Assembly: GCF_047663525.1 (NCBI RefSeq)
Contig: NC_092599.1
Coordinates: 25,415,501 to 25,479,500 of the forward strand
DNA from: Anas platyrhynchos
Lineage: Eukaryota; Chordata; Aves; Anseriformes; Anatidae
DNA length: 64,000 nt
Direction: 5' to 3'
The notes beneath the pieces were generated by a model that worked only from the letters and a program-made list of their open reading frames with translations, was not told where the DNA came from and did no database searches. Below, piece after piece: positions 51,413 through 63,100 of the stretch; the stretch's first letter is position 1; each line of letters starts with the position of its first letter. Made by a program: the position numbers and the translations under genes.

Positions 51413-54400
51413 TCAGAAAGAAGGTGATATCCACCGGGTGCTGATCCGGTGTGTTTTTCCTGAACAATCTTTAGCTTCCCATGCATAGGGATTTTTGGGA
51501 GTAGTTAGTGTCATGGGTACTATTCCAATCTGAGGCATTTTTACCAGCACAGGCTGTCCAGGAGAAAATCCTACAGTGTGCTTTTCCATTTTGGTATGAT
51601 GCTTTTCTGTTTCAGTGTAGTGCTTTGGAGTGATGGTGGTAGAAGATGTACAGAAGGCTTTCATTTTGGGGCAGCCATCTCCACTCCATCTATTATTTAT
51701 TTGATAGATGGCGTCATGTAACCGCAAATGCCATCCAGATTTGTGAGTATTTGCGAAACGTTTGACCAAACCATTAGTGCGTTCTACAATACCATTTGCT
51801 TGAGGATAATAGGGGGTGTGGAATACCCATCGGATCCCTTCCTCTCTGGCCCAGTCCTGTACCACTGCAGCTGTAAAATGTGAACCATTATCACTTTGAA
51901 TTTCTTCAGGTAGGGGGAGTGTACTGAACCATCCTTTTAGTCCTTTTACCGTGTTTTCCCCAGTAGCTGATGCAAAAGCAGTAGCCATAGTGAGACCAGA
52001 TATTACCTCTACTCCTACTAGAACATACTTCTTCCCTCCTGATGATCGCAATGGGCCGATGTAATCAATCTGCCAGGAGTGCCACAATGTTTTCCTGTCC
52101 CGAATGTGCAAGGGAGGTGCCTTACTCGGATGGTCCTTGTTAAGCCGTAAGCGACATTGGGAGCAGGCAGTCACCACTTGTTCACACAGTTTGACTGATA
52201 CAGGCCATCCTCGAGCTATACCTTCCCGGTATAAGTCAGCCCGTCCGGTGTGGCCACGCTTAACATGTAACCATTCGAGCAACCGTTCCCATTCTTGGTT
52301 ATCATTAGTGAGATCTACTTGACGCAACCGTGTGAGGCTATCTACCTGCTGATTGAATTGGGCAGCTACAGTGTTCGACTGATCATGTCCTTTTACCCAT
52401 CCTATATGTAGTGTTCGCTGTTTTCCTATCTCTAACAGTTGTTTCCAACTTTCGGTTTGCCAGACTGGAACTCTATTTACCTGCCAATCATTAACTGCCC
52501 AGTGACCGATCCACTCAGTAGCTCCCTTAAAAACAGCATATGAGTCAGTATAAATATGGGTAGCACCATGTTGTGCGGCTAATAAAACTGCTCTGAGTTC
52601 CCCTACCTGTGCACTGCCTTCACCGGTTTCAATCAGTTTCTCTCCTGTGGCTACTTCCAATGCCACAGCCTTGTATTTCCACTTATTGTTTTCCCTATGA
52701 GACGAGGCATCTGTAAACCACACTCCTGTAAGATCACTGTCTTCCTTTAAAGGAGGTGCTTCCTGGATTGGAGATGGTTTGGTTGGTGGAAGCTGAAACA
52801 GGAGGGTACTATCTATGTCCTTTTGTAGTTTGGATATTTTAGTATTACCCTCAGTGATTGGCATAATCTCATTAATACCTTCTAGATAGGCATACCATTT
52901 ACGAACCGTGGGTTTCTGGGCAATGCCAGCAGGTGGTATTGTTCCTTTACGGACTACATCCAGGATACGGAAAGGTCCTTGGACAATCACATTCTGTTTT
53001 CTCCTTAATTGCTCTGTCTGTTTCACTGCTCGCACTAAAGACAATAATCCCTTCTCAAGATCCGAATATCTTCTTTCAGTATCACTGAAAGAGTGGGAGC
53101 TGAATTCCAGTGGTCTCTCGGGTCCCTCTGGTCCCCTTTGCCATAAGTTACAATGAGAGCCATGTTCACTGAACCCCCATTCCACATGGATAGGGTCAGT
53201 AGGGTGTATAGGACCAAGCTGTTGGAACAACCTCAATTCCTTTATTAATAATTCTATTGCATTAGTATGCTGTTCAGTCCACTCCCATGATTTTCCTTTC
53301 CTAAGCAAGTTATAGAGAGGACGCGCAATGATAGCAAAACCTGGGATATGTTTACGCCAGTAACTTAAAGCACCCAATACTTGTTGTAATTCCTTTACAC
53401 TAGAAGGTCTTTGTCCGTGTTCTATTTTTTCCAGCGTGTCCTGAGGAATAGAGGCAGCTCCATTAACCCACCATACTCCTAGGAATTTAACTTCCTGAGC
53501 AGGCCCTTGGCACTTTGAGTCAGGGATTTCCAATCCTAAATCAGTCAGTGTCTTCCGGATATTTTCCATTGTGCCTTTTACGCTTTCCTGATCCTTTCCC
53601 CCTATCAGGATATCATCTATATACTGATATACTGTGTTGTCCGGTGGAATAGGAATTTCTGCTAGAATTTTAGCCAAAGTATTGTGGGCAATCGTGGGAG
53701 AATGCTTGTATCCTTGTGGAAGCCTATTAAAAGTATATTGGATTCCTTTCCAGGTGAAAGCAAACTGAGCTTTGTCCTGCTCAAGGAGAGGAATCATAAA
53801 AAACATATCTTTAACATCCAAAGCAGCCATCCAAGGATGGGCAGCGCCTTGTATTAATGTCACTATTTCTGCTATGTTTGGGACTGCAGCAGTTAAAGGT
53901 GCGGTGTTAGCATTTAACTGTCTGTAGTCCACGGTAAAGCGCCACTGCCCAGTTGATTTCTTTACTGGCCACACTGGTGAATTATAAGGTGAATGGGTCC
54001 TTTTAATAATGCCTCTTTCTTCCAATTCTGTTACCACCCCGTCAATCCCCATAAGTGCTGCTGCTGGCAACGGATATTGCCGAACATTAGTAATTTTAGA
54101 GGGAGGTAAGGGTATAGATGTTTGTAGCAGGCTCAATTTTACTGTGTCCGAATCCCTTTGATATGTCGCGAAACTCCACACTGTTCCATCAGGGAGTTTC
54201 CACATACGACCACGCAGTACGTCAAATCCTAAAATATTAGTGTATGCAGCACCAACTAATACTTCTACCCTGGTTAATTTTTGTTCCTCTGGCAACCAGA
54301 GCGAAATTTTTGCGGTAGGGCATTGTTTTTCCACACCATCGATTCCTGTAAATTTAACCCTGCGTCGACCAGGTGTTATACCCAGGGTCTGTGCGGTCTC

Positions 54401-54547
54401 ATGTGTGATTACTGACATTTGAGCCCCAGTATCAATAAGAAAATTTACCAATATTTTTCGGGGTCCAACAGGAATGGCAATGATAGGGTCAGATTGTTCA
54501 TTAGAGAGCCATTGAATTGCTAATACCCGCCGAGCAGGGTGGCTCAC
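51413..54547 (-). CDS. pol: Pro-Pol, copy 2
   Basis: The translation is identical to copy 1, with all protease, RT, RNase H and integrase catalytic residues kept. The frame opens at a GTG inside the gag end and depends on frameshifting. Confidence 0.95.
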   Translation of the reverse strand: MSHPARRVLAIQWLSNEQSDPIIAIPVGPRKILVNFLIDTGAQMSVITHETAQTLGITPGRRRVKFTGIDGVEKQCPTAKISLWLPEEQKLTRVEVLVGAAYTNILGFDVLRGRMWKLPDGTVWSFATYQRDSDTVKLSLLQTSIPLPPSKITNVRQYPLPAAALMGIDGVVTELEERGIIKRTHSPYNSPVWPVKKSTGQWRFTVDYRQLNANTAPLTAAVPNIAEIVTLIQGAAHPWMAALDVKDMFFMIPLLEQDKAQFAFTWKGIQYTFNRLPQGYKHSPTIAHNTLAKILAEIPIPPDNTVYQYIDDILIGGKDQESVKGTMENIRKTLTDLGLEIPDSKCQGPAQEVKFLGVWWVNGAASIPQDTLEKIEHGQRPSSVKELQQVLGALSYWRKHIPGFAIIARPLYNLLRKGKSWEWTEQHTNAIELLIKELRLFQQLGPIHPTDPIHVEWGFSEHGSHCNLWQRGPEGPERPLEFSSHSFSDTERRYSDLEKGLLSLVRAVKQTEQLRRKQNVIVQGPFRILDVVRKGTIPPAGIAQKPTVRKWYAYLEGINEIMPITEGNTKISKLQKDIDSTLLFQLPPTKPSPIQEAPPLKEDSDLTGVWFTDASSHRENNKWKYKAVALEVATGEKLIETGEGSAQVGELRAVLLAAQHGATHIYTDSYAVFKGATEWIGHWAVNDWQVNRVPVWQTESWKQLLEIGKQRTLHIGWVKGHDQSNTVAAQFNQQVDSLTRLRQVDLTNDNQEWERLLEWLHVKRGHTGRADLYREGIARGWPVSVKLCEQVVTACSQCRLRLNKDHPSKAPPLHIRDRKTLWHSWQIDYIGPLRSSGGKKYVLVGVEVISGLTMATAFASATGENTVKGLKGWFSTLPLPEEIQSDNGSHFTAAVVQDWAREEGIRWVFHTPYYPQANGIVERTNGLVKRFANTHKSGWHLRLHDAIYQINNRWSGDGCPKMKAFCTSSTTITPKHYTETEKHHTKMEKHTVGFSPGQPVLVKMPQIGIVPMTLTTPKNPYAWEAKDCSGKTHRISTRWISPSF

Positions 54548-56064
54548 TGCCCTCCCCGGGGATAGGAGTTTTTTTGCTGGGATTCTGTTTTGTCACTTAA
54601 GCTTGGTGCCGAAGGTGTACATTCTTTATGGACGGGATTTTTTCCTGTTAAGCAATCCCCTCCATCTGGAACATTTTTCTTACCCAGAGATTGGACTAAT
54701 GTACGGAGGTCATCTAGAGAAGCACCACGCAAGAGTGGTCGGGATGCACCCAAAGCTAGGGCCTTACGCCAGAGCTCATCCCGTTCTTTATTAAATTTGA
54801 ACCTGTTTTTAAAATTAGGGTATCTGGGATTTTTAGTGTGGATTTGGCGGACTCGCCGAGAGTGATCTTGGGGCTTAATACTGGATGAATTAATCCAGCC
54901 CATTCGGCGTCCGTATTTATCTAGGTCTTGGACAAATTCACTCCATGTGGGAATAGGAAAGTTTGGATTCCGTCTACGACCACGATCACCATCCCTATGA
55001 GCAGCTTGTATACGATCCTGGGTGTTTGCTACAAACATTTTAAGACAATCAGGGAGCCCACGGATAAGAGGGGTTAACCGAACCGGATCAATAGGAGCTA
55101 ACATCGGGGATTTCCTAAATTCATCTCTTTCATATATCGCCTGAATACAGGCTGCTTTTTGTACTGCTACAGCCAGGTCAGAATAGCCTGTAGCTCTAAT
55201 TTCCAGAGGTTCCCCTCTCTCTTGGGGATCTATACCACCTGCCCAATATGCTGCCCGTGCAGTGATAGAATAACTATGGTCTCCTGGTGTGGTAGTTAAA
55301 AATACTCCAGGTCCCCAAAAGCCACCTGCTTCTTCCTCACTCAACATAATTCGATCTCCTCCTTCGAGAGAAACTCGCCACACATATTCCACTTCCGATT
55401 CCCCTGGTCGCCTTGAGAACTTCTCCTGTATTTTAATCAACTCCGCCGGTGACCACGGAATCGTTCGCACAGTAGTGCGGATTTCATCATTGTCATCAAC
55501 AGTAGTCTCAGTCTTAACCAAAGGTCTCAAGGAAATCGATTGAGGTTCAGGGTCAGAAACCTCTTCAACACCATCATCATCGTCAGACCAGATATCACCA
55601 TCCCAACTTTCAGGGTCTGCATTATACAACAGTCTACGAATCTGCTTAACCGGAGCGCAAGGCTGTATTTTAGTTAACAGATGACTAACCCTTTCCAGCA
55701 ATTGTTTAAGATAATTATTTTCACTCACGAGTTTATCCACTCTAACTCCTAATGCCTTTCCTGTCTCCCTTTCAAAGGCCAATGATGACTTCAATATTTC
55801 ATTCTCTGATTTCAAAGCGGTATGTTCCGCATCAGAGATCAGTTTGGGAGCAGGAGTTTCCTTAGCTTCTTGCTGAGCACAAGTCAAACAAGCTCCTAAC
55901 ACAGCACAAATCGCACTTTTACCCTTTCTTAGACCAATCCTTCGTGAAGCCTGACACTGCTCAATGCGCTCCACCACCTTTTCCTCATCTTTCCAAAACT
56001 TTTGGGCCCATTCCTTCCCCGCCTGGGAAGGGGCACATTTGTATTTCTGCAGAAGTTTATCCAT
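54544..56064 (-). CDS. gag: Gag, copy 2 (506 aa)
   Basis: It is identical to copy 1, with start ATG 4 nt after the primer site and stop overlapping the pol frame. Confidence 0.85.
   Translation of the reverse strand: MDKLLQKYKCAPSQAGKEWAQKFWKDEEKVVERIEQCQASRRIGLRKGKSAICAVLGACLTCAQQEAKETPAPKLISDAEHTALKSENEILKSSLAFERETGKALGVRVDKLVSENNYLKQLLERVSHLLTKIQPCAPVKQIRRLLYNADPESWDGDIWSDDDDGVEEVSDPEPQSISLRPLVKTETTVDDNDEIRTTVRTIPWSPAELIKIQEKFSRRPGESEVEYVWRVSLEGGDRIMLSEEEAGGFWGPGVFLTTTPGDHSYSITARAAYWAGGIDPQERGEPLEIRATGYSDLAVAVQKAACIQAIYERDEFRKSPMLAPIDPVRLTPLIRGLPDCLKMFVANTQDRIQAAHRDGDRGRRRNPNFPIPTWSEFVQDLDKYGRRMGWINSSSIKPQDHSRRVRQIHTKNPRYPNFKNRFKFNKERDELWRKALALGASRPLLRGASLDDLRTLVQSLGKKNVPDGGDCLTGKNPVHKECTPSAPSLSDKTESQQKNSYPRGGQ
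54568..54574 (-). promoter_or_regulatory. Gag-Pol -1 frameshift slippery site, copy 2
   Basis: A AAA AAC is in the gag frame, with the same downstream hairpin as copy 1. Confidence 0.85.
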
Positions 56065-56068
56065 AGCA

Positions 56069-56086
56069 ATCCTGCCGACTACGCCA
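56069..56086 (-). other. Primer-binding site for tRNA-Ser, copy 2
   Basis: The 18 bases are the same as in copy 1, 7 nt after the LTR 3 end. Confidence 0.85.
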
Positions 56087-56160
56087 ATTTTACTGTCGCG
56101 TTAAAGGGGTGTAGCTGATTAACCGTCACGGGCCCGTTTGGATTCAGAGTACTGAACCAG

Positions 56161-56315
56161 TCGGACATTCACCAAAACTGGGGGTCCGTTCGGACAATCA
56201 CCAAAAACGTAATAACCGCCTGGGGGTCCACTCAGACATTCACCAAAAACGTATTAACCACCTGGGGGTCCGTTCAGACATTCACCAACAATGCATTAAC
56301 CGTCTGGGGGTCTGG
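56161..56315. repeat. 42-bp tandem repeat in LTR 3
   Basis: It has the same unit order as LTRs 1 and 2. Confidence 0.9.
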
Positions 56316-56401
56316 TTAGATTCAGAACACTGAATTATCACGGATAATCACCCTCACCCAAGTCGCATTAATGAAAGCTATCACAATGCAATCAAGTATG
56401 G

Positions 56402-56407
56402 TTTATT
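56402..56407 (-). terminator. LTR 3 polyadenylation signal AATAAA
   Basis: This is the copy of the LTR 1 signal. It would end copy 3 transcripts. Confidence 0.65.
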
Positions 56408-56490
56408 ACAGCAACAGATAATCAGGTTCTTTTGGATTGCCGGCGATAGTGACTGTCTGCAAAAGCAAGCTAATATGCATGAAATACACA

Positions 56491-56625
56491 GGCGTTATAG
56501 GTGTTATAGATGTGACAGGTGTTATAGGTGTTGCAGATGTTATAGGTGTTATAGGTGTTACAGATGTTATAGATGTTATAGATGGTATAGATGTTACAGG
56601 TGTTATAGGTGTTATAGGTGTTATG
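56491..56625. repeat. 9-bp minisatellite in LTR 3
   Basis: It has the same fifteen units in the same order as in LTRs 1 and 2. Such repeats normally change fast, so the copying is recent. Confidence 0.92.
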
Positions 56626-56678
56626 GGTGCACAGCCTAGAAATAAACGCGTTGAAAGGATCAAAGACTCTATATAGAG

Positions 56679-56686
56679 ATTTATAA
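56679..56686 (-). promoter_or_regulatory. Putative TATA box of LTR 3
   Basis: This TTATAAAT occupies the same place as in LTR 1. It is the expected promoter of provirus copy 2. Confidence 0.55.
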
Positions 56687-57433
56687 GCAAATATTCAGAT
56701 CTCACCCAAAGGCGTCCCAATGGGGGGGGGAAGAGAGGCTCAGCCCGTCGACTGATCCCGGAAGTCAGGAGGTCCTAAGGATGCTGTATGTCCTCGGGAT
56801 GGTATCTCCCCTGACGATGGTATCTTCCCTAACATCCCCTCTCTCTTGGGCCAATTTATATTATTTTCTGTCTTTTAGGTGGAGCTTGAGTGGCTCTAGT
56901 CAAGCATATCTTAGTTATGATTGGTGTAAAGTTTTCCCGTCTCCGTTTAAAGTAATAGGCTCCGAGAAATTCAGAGCGCATGCTCAGTGAGGGGTGGTCG
57001 CACCTTGGAGGCGGGTAGCTTTTGGGATGGAGGTGTGTTTTGGTATTATAATGATATTATAATGAGCAAAAAGAACACTAGGGTACAGCATTTGTCAAAA
57101 CGTGACAGGTCTTTGGCTTAGGGTGGCAAAAAGTGCTGCTTTGTGCACAAGAACAATCGAGGTCCCACCTGATCACAGAGCCTAGCCGTGGTGTCTCCAC
57201 TCCACTCCACGCTCCGTGGTGTTCCTTAGAGCTAGCACACCAAGTTTCCCCAGCGCGATAGTATCTAAGGTTGGGAGCCTAGGGAACGCTCAGATAATGC
57301 AGTTATGCCCTACCCTGAAAGCCTCTTCAAAGCTGTACCTTTTCCTTAAAAACGTGAATGTTAGTTTTATTTTCCTAGTTACTTCAGGCATTTACACCAC
57401 ATAATCCACCCCGTGACTATAGTCACTCAAGCT

Positions 57434-60172
57434 TCACGACAGTTGAAATATGTCGGGGATGTCACATACGTTCTCGGACTGAGGTTTATCGAGTGTATGT
57501 ACATTTTGTAGGGATGCTAAACGTTTCATCATAAACCAGAGTTTAACATACAAACTAATTGTCAGTATAAAACACAATACAGTGAGTATTAGCAGAACAA
57601 TAACAGGGTGAAGCATCTTGTTGAAGATTCCCTTGGCAGCTGGCGACCATCCAAACAAAGTGTCCCACCATCGGTGTCTCTCATCTCTCTTCACTCTTTC
57701 CATCACTCGATGTATTTCTTGTGCATCATGATGGACAGTAATCAGAGTCTTTTGTCCATTTTCTCGGACTTGTGTCATCAGCTGCTTCAGGTCCTCATGT
57801 ACCAGCAATTTCTTCACCAAGGTGAGGTTCATTCCAATAGGAGTAGGCAGCAGTTCATGAAGCAGAATATAATTAGATGCAATAAGTTGATAAGAAGTGA
57901 CAGGAGCTGAGTATTTAAAATCACATCCTAGAATTTTGGTAAAATTGCAAACACAAACATTAGAGTGATTACTGGTATCTACCACTGTATCATCTACGAC
58001 TATAGAATCACAATGAGTTCTCATACAAACGCAACCTTTCCCAATATATATAAGTACAGTTTCAAGGGTTTCATTAGGATGTATCTCGAAGTGGCAAATA
58101 TTTTGCTCAGTGTCAAGACAAATGTCTTGAGATTCCAGCGTGTTACTTTCACAGATGAAACCTTTTTGTTCACGCACAATGCATGCATTTACATCAATTG
58201 TTTGCCACTTTCCTCCCTTTTGATGGGCCCATACTTTATGTTCTTTAGGATAAAGTATAGTTCCATTATGATTGAGTCCTAATGCAATAATTGGATATAC
58301 ATTGTATACGGTGGCATTACTTATAGTAAGTATGAAGGCAACAATTTTATCATTTTCTGCATAATGGGTAAAGTTGACTAATTGCCACCAAGCTTGAAAT
58401 TCTTTTTCAAATTCTGAAGCATTATCCCAAATCAATTTTCGAATTTCAGTGGGCAAAGTTCCTCCTTCTCCTTCTCTAATAATAGCTGCTGCTACAGATT
58501 GTATCCATAACTGCGCTTGGATACAGCTCAAGGCAAGGGAGGTATTGCCTTGGGCTTTTCCAAGGGCATTTACAATTAATTGATGATCATTTTCCTCAAT
58601 TTGTTCCCAATGGGGTAAAATATCTGATAGAAGCCATTGATTTGCTCCTAAAGCCAATAAGGATGATTTTATTGGTTGTTCCAATTTCCTTAGGTCATCT
58701 GTAGTAGCAGTTACTCTACTCATTAAAACCTCAGCATCAATGCTATTTAATATACCTAATCCTGTCCCTAATAACCCAGTTGCATCCCGTGGCACGCGCT
58801 GAGATTGTTTTAGAGAACGTCCATGTAACCATGCTAACCAGCCGGTGTAGGCAGTTCTCAGAAAGGTGGTACATTTCGAGTTAATTTCAGAGATATTAAT
58901 GTGCAGCGCTAGCTCTACCCTTTTTAGGGACCAACTAGGGTTAAAGAGAATTTGTTGTTGTCCCACATTTTTAATTATGTAAGGACCTGTTTTGAAGATG
59001 GAGGGAGTTAGACTAATGGGGGGCTGAGTTGGTTCATTTTCAAATATCTGCGGAGGCAGAGGCTTCTTATCCTTTGTAGTCGATGATGTTTCTGTATTAA
59101 CCATGAATTCAAATAATATTTCTGTGCCTCTGTAACCCCAAAGACAGTACACAATTATAGGTTTAGTGAAAGTAAAATTGTACCAGCAATCAAAATTTGG
59201 TTCTGTTATTTTAGTACAATCAGTACTATAATTTTGTGGTCTAGTAGAATCAGTGTATACTGTCTTAATTTCAGTAGGCCGATTATAAGTGGATCCATTA
59301 GTTATTCGACAACCAATTTGTATTAGCTGGCCAGATGTGGCTTGAAGTTCAGCCATTTTTAGAGAATCATTCCAACTCCATTCATCTTTCAAAAATGTTT
59401 TGTTTCCCTGTAAAACTAAGGTAGATAAATTTAGGCTCCTTTTGTTCTGAGGTGTTCCAATGATTGCGCTGTATCGTGATAATGCATGATTCCAAGGATC
59501 ATCATAAGGTGTTATGGTGTCACTGGGTATATTTCTACTTCCATACTGCAGTATATCAAATGTAATGTATGGTGTTAGGTCAGGTGGTGTAGTTGGTTCA
59601 GGCTCAACCACATCTATTTTGAATCTAAATAGTAGTCCTGTACACCGTGACTGCGACAGGCCTGAACCTGAGCAGTGTTGTTGCCATATACAAGTTACAA
59701 TAGTGGGTTCTATCAGGGTAAAATTATACCAACAATCCCACTCATCCGTAGCACAGGATTTTGTAGTCACTTGGTTTCCAGATATTGTTATTAATGTGGC
59801 TTTCTCGTGAGTCGAGCCATTAACCATTCTACACCCCACTCGGATTTCTTCTCCTGTTCTTCCTTTTAGAAGCGGAAGCCATCTCTCATCCCAGCCCCAC
59901 TCGTGTCTCGAAAACACCTCAGTTCCATGCATAACCACGGTAGCTAAGTTTAATTTTTCCTTTAAGGCTTGCGTTCCCAAAATACCAGTGTATTTAACAT
60001 AGGCTTGGGACCACAGCCAGCCTGGTTCTCCTTGGCTGTAAACCAGAAGTGATCGCATCAAGGTCAGGGCGGAGCAAAGTATTATTAATCCAAACTGTTG
60101 ATTCGTCATCTTCCAGCTGTCCATATGCTGTTCGCTCAGGGTTCCTGTAAACATAAAAAGAAAGAAAAGCAT
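57434..60172 (-). CDS. env: Env, copy 3 (912 aa)
   Basis: The translation is identical to copies 1 and 2. Confidence 0.9.
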   Translation of the reverse strand: MLFFLFMFTGTLSEQHMDSWKMTNQQFGLIILCSALTLMRSLLVYSQGEPGWLWSQAYVKYTGILGTQALKEKLNLATVVMHGTEVFSRHEWGWDERWLPLLKGRTGEEIRVGCRMVNGSTHEKATLITISGNQVTTKSCATDEWDCWYNFTLIEPTIVTCIWQQHCSGSGLSQSRCTGLLFRFKIDVVEPEPTTPPDLTPYITFDILQYGSRNIPSDTITPYDDPWNHALSRYSAIIGTPQNKRSLNLSTLVLQGNKTFLKDEWSWNDSLKMAELQATSGQLIQIGCRITNGSTYNRPTEIKTVYTDSTRPQNYSTDCTKITEPNFDCWYNFTFTKPIIVYCLWGYRGTEILFEFMVNTETSSTTKDKKPLPPQIFENEPTQPPISLTPSIFKTGPYIIKNVGQQQILFNPSWSLKRVELALHINISEINSKCTTFLRTAYTGWLAWLHGRSLKQSQRVPRDATGLLGTGLGILNSIDAEVLMSRVTATTDDLRKLEQPIKSSLLALGANQWLLSDILPHWEQIEENDHQLIVNALGKAQGNTSLALSCIQAQLWIQSVAAAIIREGEGGTLPTEIRKLIWDNASEFEKEFQAWWQLVNFTHYAENDKIVAFILTISNATVYNVYPIIALGLNHNGTILYPKEHKVWAHQKGGKWQTIDVNACIVREQKGFICESNTLESQDICLDTEQNICHFEIHPNETLETVLIYIGKGCVCMRTHCDSIVVDDTVVDTSNHSNVCVCNFTKILGCDFKYSAPVTSYQLIASNYILLHELLPTPIGMNLTLVKKLLVHEDLKQLMTQVRENGQKTLITVHHDAQEIHRVMERVKRDERHRWWDTLFGWSPAAKGIFNKMLHPVIVLLILTVLCFILTISLYVKLWFMMKRLASLQNVHTLDKPQSENVCDIPDIFQLS

Positions 60173-60197
60173 GCTCGGTTGTATTCAACCGGCAGGG

Positions 60198-63100
60198 TCA
60201 GAAAGAAGGTGATATCCACCGGGTGCTGATCCGGTGTGTTTTTCCTGAACAATCTTTAGCTTCCCATGCATAGGGATTTTTGGGAGTAGTTAGTGTCATG
60301 GGTACTATTCCAATCTGAGGCATTTTTACCAGCACAGGCTGTCCAGGAGAAAATCCTACAGTGTGCTTTTCCATTTTGGTATGATGCTTTTCTGTTTCAG
60401 TGTAGTGCTTTGGAGTGATGGTGGTAGAAGATGTACAGAAGGCTTTCATTTTGGGGCAGCCATCTCCACTCCATCTATTATTTATTTGATAGATGGCGTC
60501 ATGTAACCGCAAATGCCATCCAGATTTGTGAGTATTTGCGAAACGTTTGACCAAACCATTAGTGCGTTCTACAATACCATTTGCTTGAGGATAATAGGGG
60601 GTGTGGAATACCCATCGGATCCCTTCCTCTCTGGCCCAGTCCTGTACCACTGCAGCTGTAAAATGTGAACCATTATCACTTTGAATTTCTTCAGGTAGGG
60701 GGAGTGTACTGAACCATCCTTTTAGTCCTTTTACCGTGTTTTCCCCAGTAGCTGATGCAAAAGCAGTAGCCATAGTGAGACCAGATATTACCTCTACTCC
60801 TACTAGAACATACTTCTTCCCTCCTGATGATCGCAATGGGCCGATGTAATCAATCTGCCAGGAGTGCCACAATGTTTTCCTGTCCCGAATGTGCAAGGGA
60901 GGTGCCTTACTCGGATGGTCCTTGTTAAGCCGTAAGCGACATTGGGAGCAGGCAGTCACCACTTGTTCACACAGTTTGACTGATACAGGCCATCCTCGAG
61001 CTATACCTTCCCGGTATAAGTCAGCCCGTCCGGTGTGGCCACGCTTAACATGTAACCATTCGAGCAACCGTTCCCATTCTTGGTTATCATTAGTGAGATC
61101 TACTTGACGCAACCGTGTGAGGCTATCTACCTGCTGATTGAATTGGGCAGCTACAGTGTTCGACTGATCATGTCCTTTTACCCATCCTATATGTAGTGTT
61201 CGCTGTTTTCCTATCTCTAACAGTTGTTTCCAACTTTCGGTTTGCCAGACTGGAACTCTATTTACCTGCCAATCATTAACTGCCCAGTGACCGATCCACT
61301 CAGTAGCTCCCTTAAAAACAGCATATGAGTCAGTATAAATATGGGTAGCACCATGTTGTGCGGCTAATAAAACTGCTCTGAGTTCCCCTACCTGTGCACT
61401 GCCTTCACCGGTTTCAATCAGTTTCTCTCCTGTGGCTACTTCCAATGCCACAGCCTTGTATTTCCACTTATTGTTTTCCCTATGAGACGAGGCATCTGTA
61501 AACCACACTCCTGTAAGATCACTGTCTTCCTTTAAAGGAGGTGCTTCCTGGATTGGAGATGGTTTGGTTGGTGGAAGCTGAAACAGGAGGGTACTATCTA
61601 TGTCCTTTTGTAGTTTGGATATTTTAGTATTACCCTCAGTGATTGGCATAATCTCATTAATACCTTCTAGATAGGCATACCATTTACGAACCGTGGGTTT
61701 CTGGGCAATGCCAGCAGGTGGTATTGTTCCTTTACGGACTACATCCAGGATACGGAAAGGTCCTTGGACAATCACATTCTGTTTTCTCCTTAATTGCTCT
61801 GTCTGTTTCACTGCTCGCACTAAAGACAATAATCCCTTCTCAAGATCCGAATATCTTCTTTCAGTATCACTGAAAGAGTGGGAGCTGAATTCCAGTGGTC
61901 TCTCGGGTCCCTCTGGTCCCCTTTGCCATAAGTTACAATGAGAGCCATGTTCACTGAACCCCCATTCCACATGGATAGGGTCAGTAGGGTGTATAGGACC
62001 AAGCTGTTGGAACAACCTCAATTCCTTTATTAATAATTCTATTGCATTAGTATGCTGTTCAGTCCACTCCCATGATTTTCCTTTCCTAAGCAAGTTATAG
62101 AGAGGACGCGCAATGATAGCAAAACCTGGGATATGTTTACGCCAGTAACTTAAAGCACCCAATACTTGTTGTAATTCCTTTACACTAGAAGGTCTTTGTC
62201 CGTGTTCTATTTTTTCCAGCGTGTCCTGAGGAATAGAGGCAGCTCCATTAACCCACCATACTCCTAGGAATTTAACTTCCTGAGCAGGCCCTTGGCACTT
62301 TGAGTCAGGGATTTCCAATCCTAAATCAGTCAGTGTCTTCCGGATATTTTCCATTGTGCCTTTTACGCTTTCCTGATCCTTTCCCCCTATCAGGATATCA
62401 TCTATATACTGATATACTGTGTTGTCCGGTGGAATAGGAATTTCTGCTAGAATTTTAGCCAAAGTATTGTGGGCAATCGTGGGAGAATGCTTGTATCCTT
62501 GTGGAAGCCTATTAAAAGTATATTGGATTCCTTTCCAGGTGAAAGCAAACTGAGCTTTGTCCTGCTCAAGGAGAGGAATCATAAAAAACATATCTTTAAC
62601 ATCCAAAGCAGCCATCCAAGGATGGGCAGCGCCTTGTATTAATGTCACTATTTCTGCTATGTTTGGGACTGCAGCAGTTAAAGGTGCGGTGTTAGCATTT
62701 AACTGTCTGTAGTCCACGGTAAAGCGCCACTGCCCAGTTGATTTCTTTACTGGCCACACTGGTGAATTATAAGGTGAATGGGTCCTTTTAATAATGCCTC
62801 TTTCTTCCAATTCTGTTACCACCCCGTCAATCCCCATAAGTGCTGCTGCTGGCAACGGATATTGCCGAACATTAGTAATTTTAGAGGGAGGTAAGGGTAT
62901 AGATGTTTGTAGCAGGCTCAATTTTACTGTGTCCGAATCCCTTTGATATGTCGCGAAACTCCACACTGTTCCATCAGGGAGTTTCCACATACGACCACGC
63001 AGTACGTCAAATCCTAAAATATTAGTGTATGCAGCACCAACTAATACTTCTACCCTGGTTAATTTTTGTTCCTCTGGCAACCAGAGCGAAATTTTTGCGG

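Larger units (their letters stand above)
47309..57401 (-). mobile_element. Endogenous retrovirus, copy 2 (shares LTRs with copies 1 and 3)
   Basis: This is the same element exactly 8785 bp further on. The LTR at 47309-48616 is at once the 5' LTR of copy 1 and the 3' LTR of copy 2. Sharing single LTRs, with no host DNA between copies, points to unequal recombination between LTRs rather than three insertions. Confidence 0.93.
56094..57401 (-). repeat. LTR 3 (shared by copies 2 and 3)
   Basis: It appears identical to LTRs 1 and 2 and serves as the 5' LTR of copy 2. Confidence 0.88.
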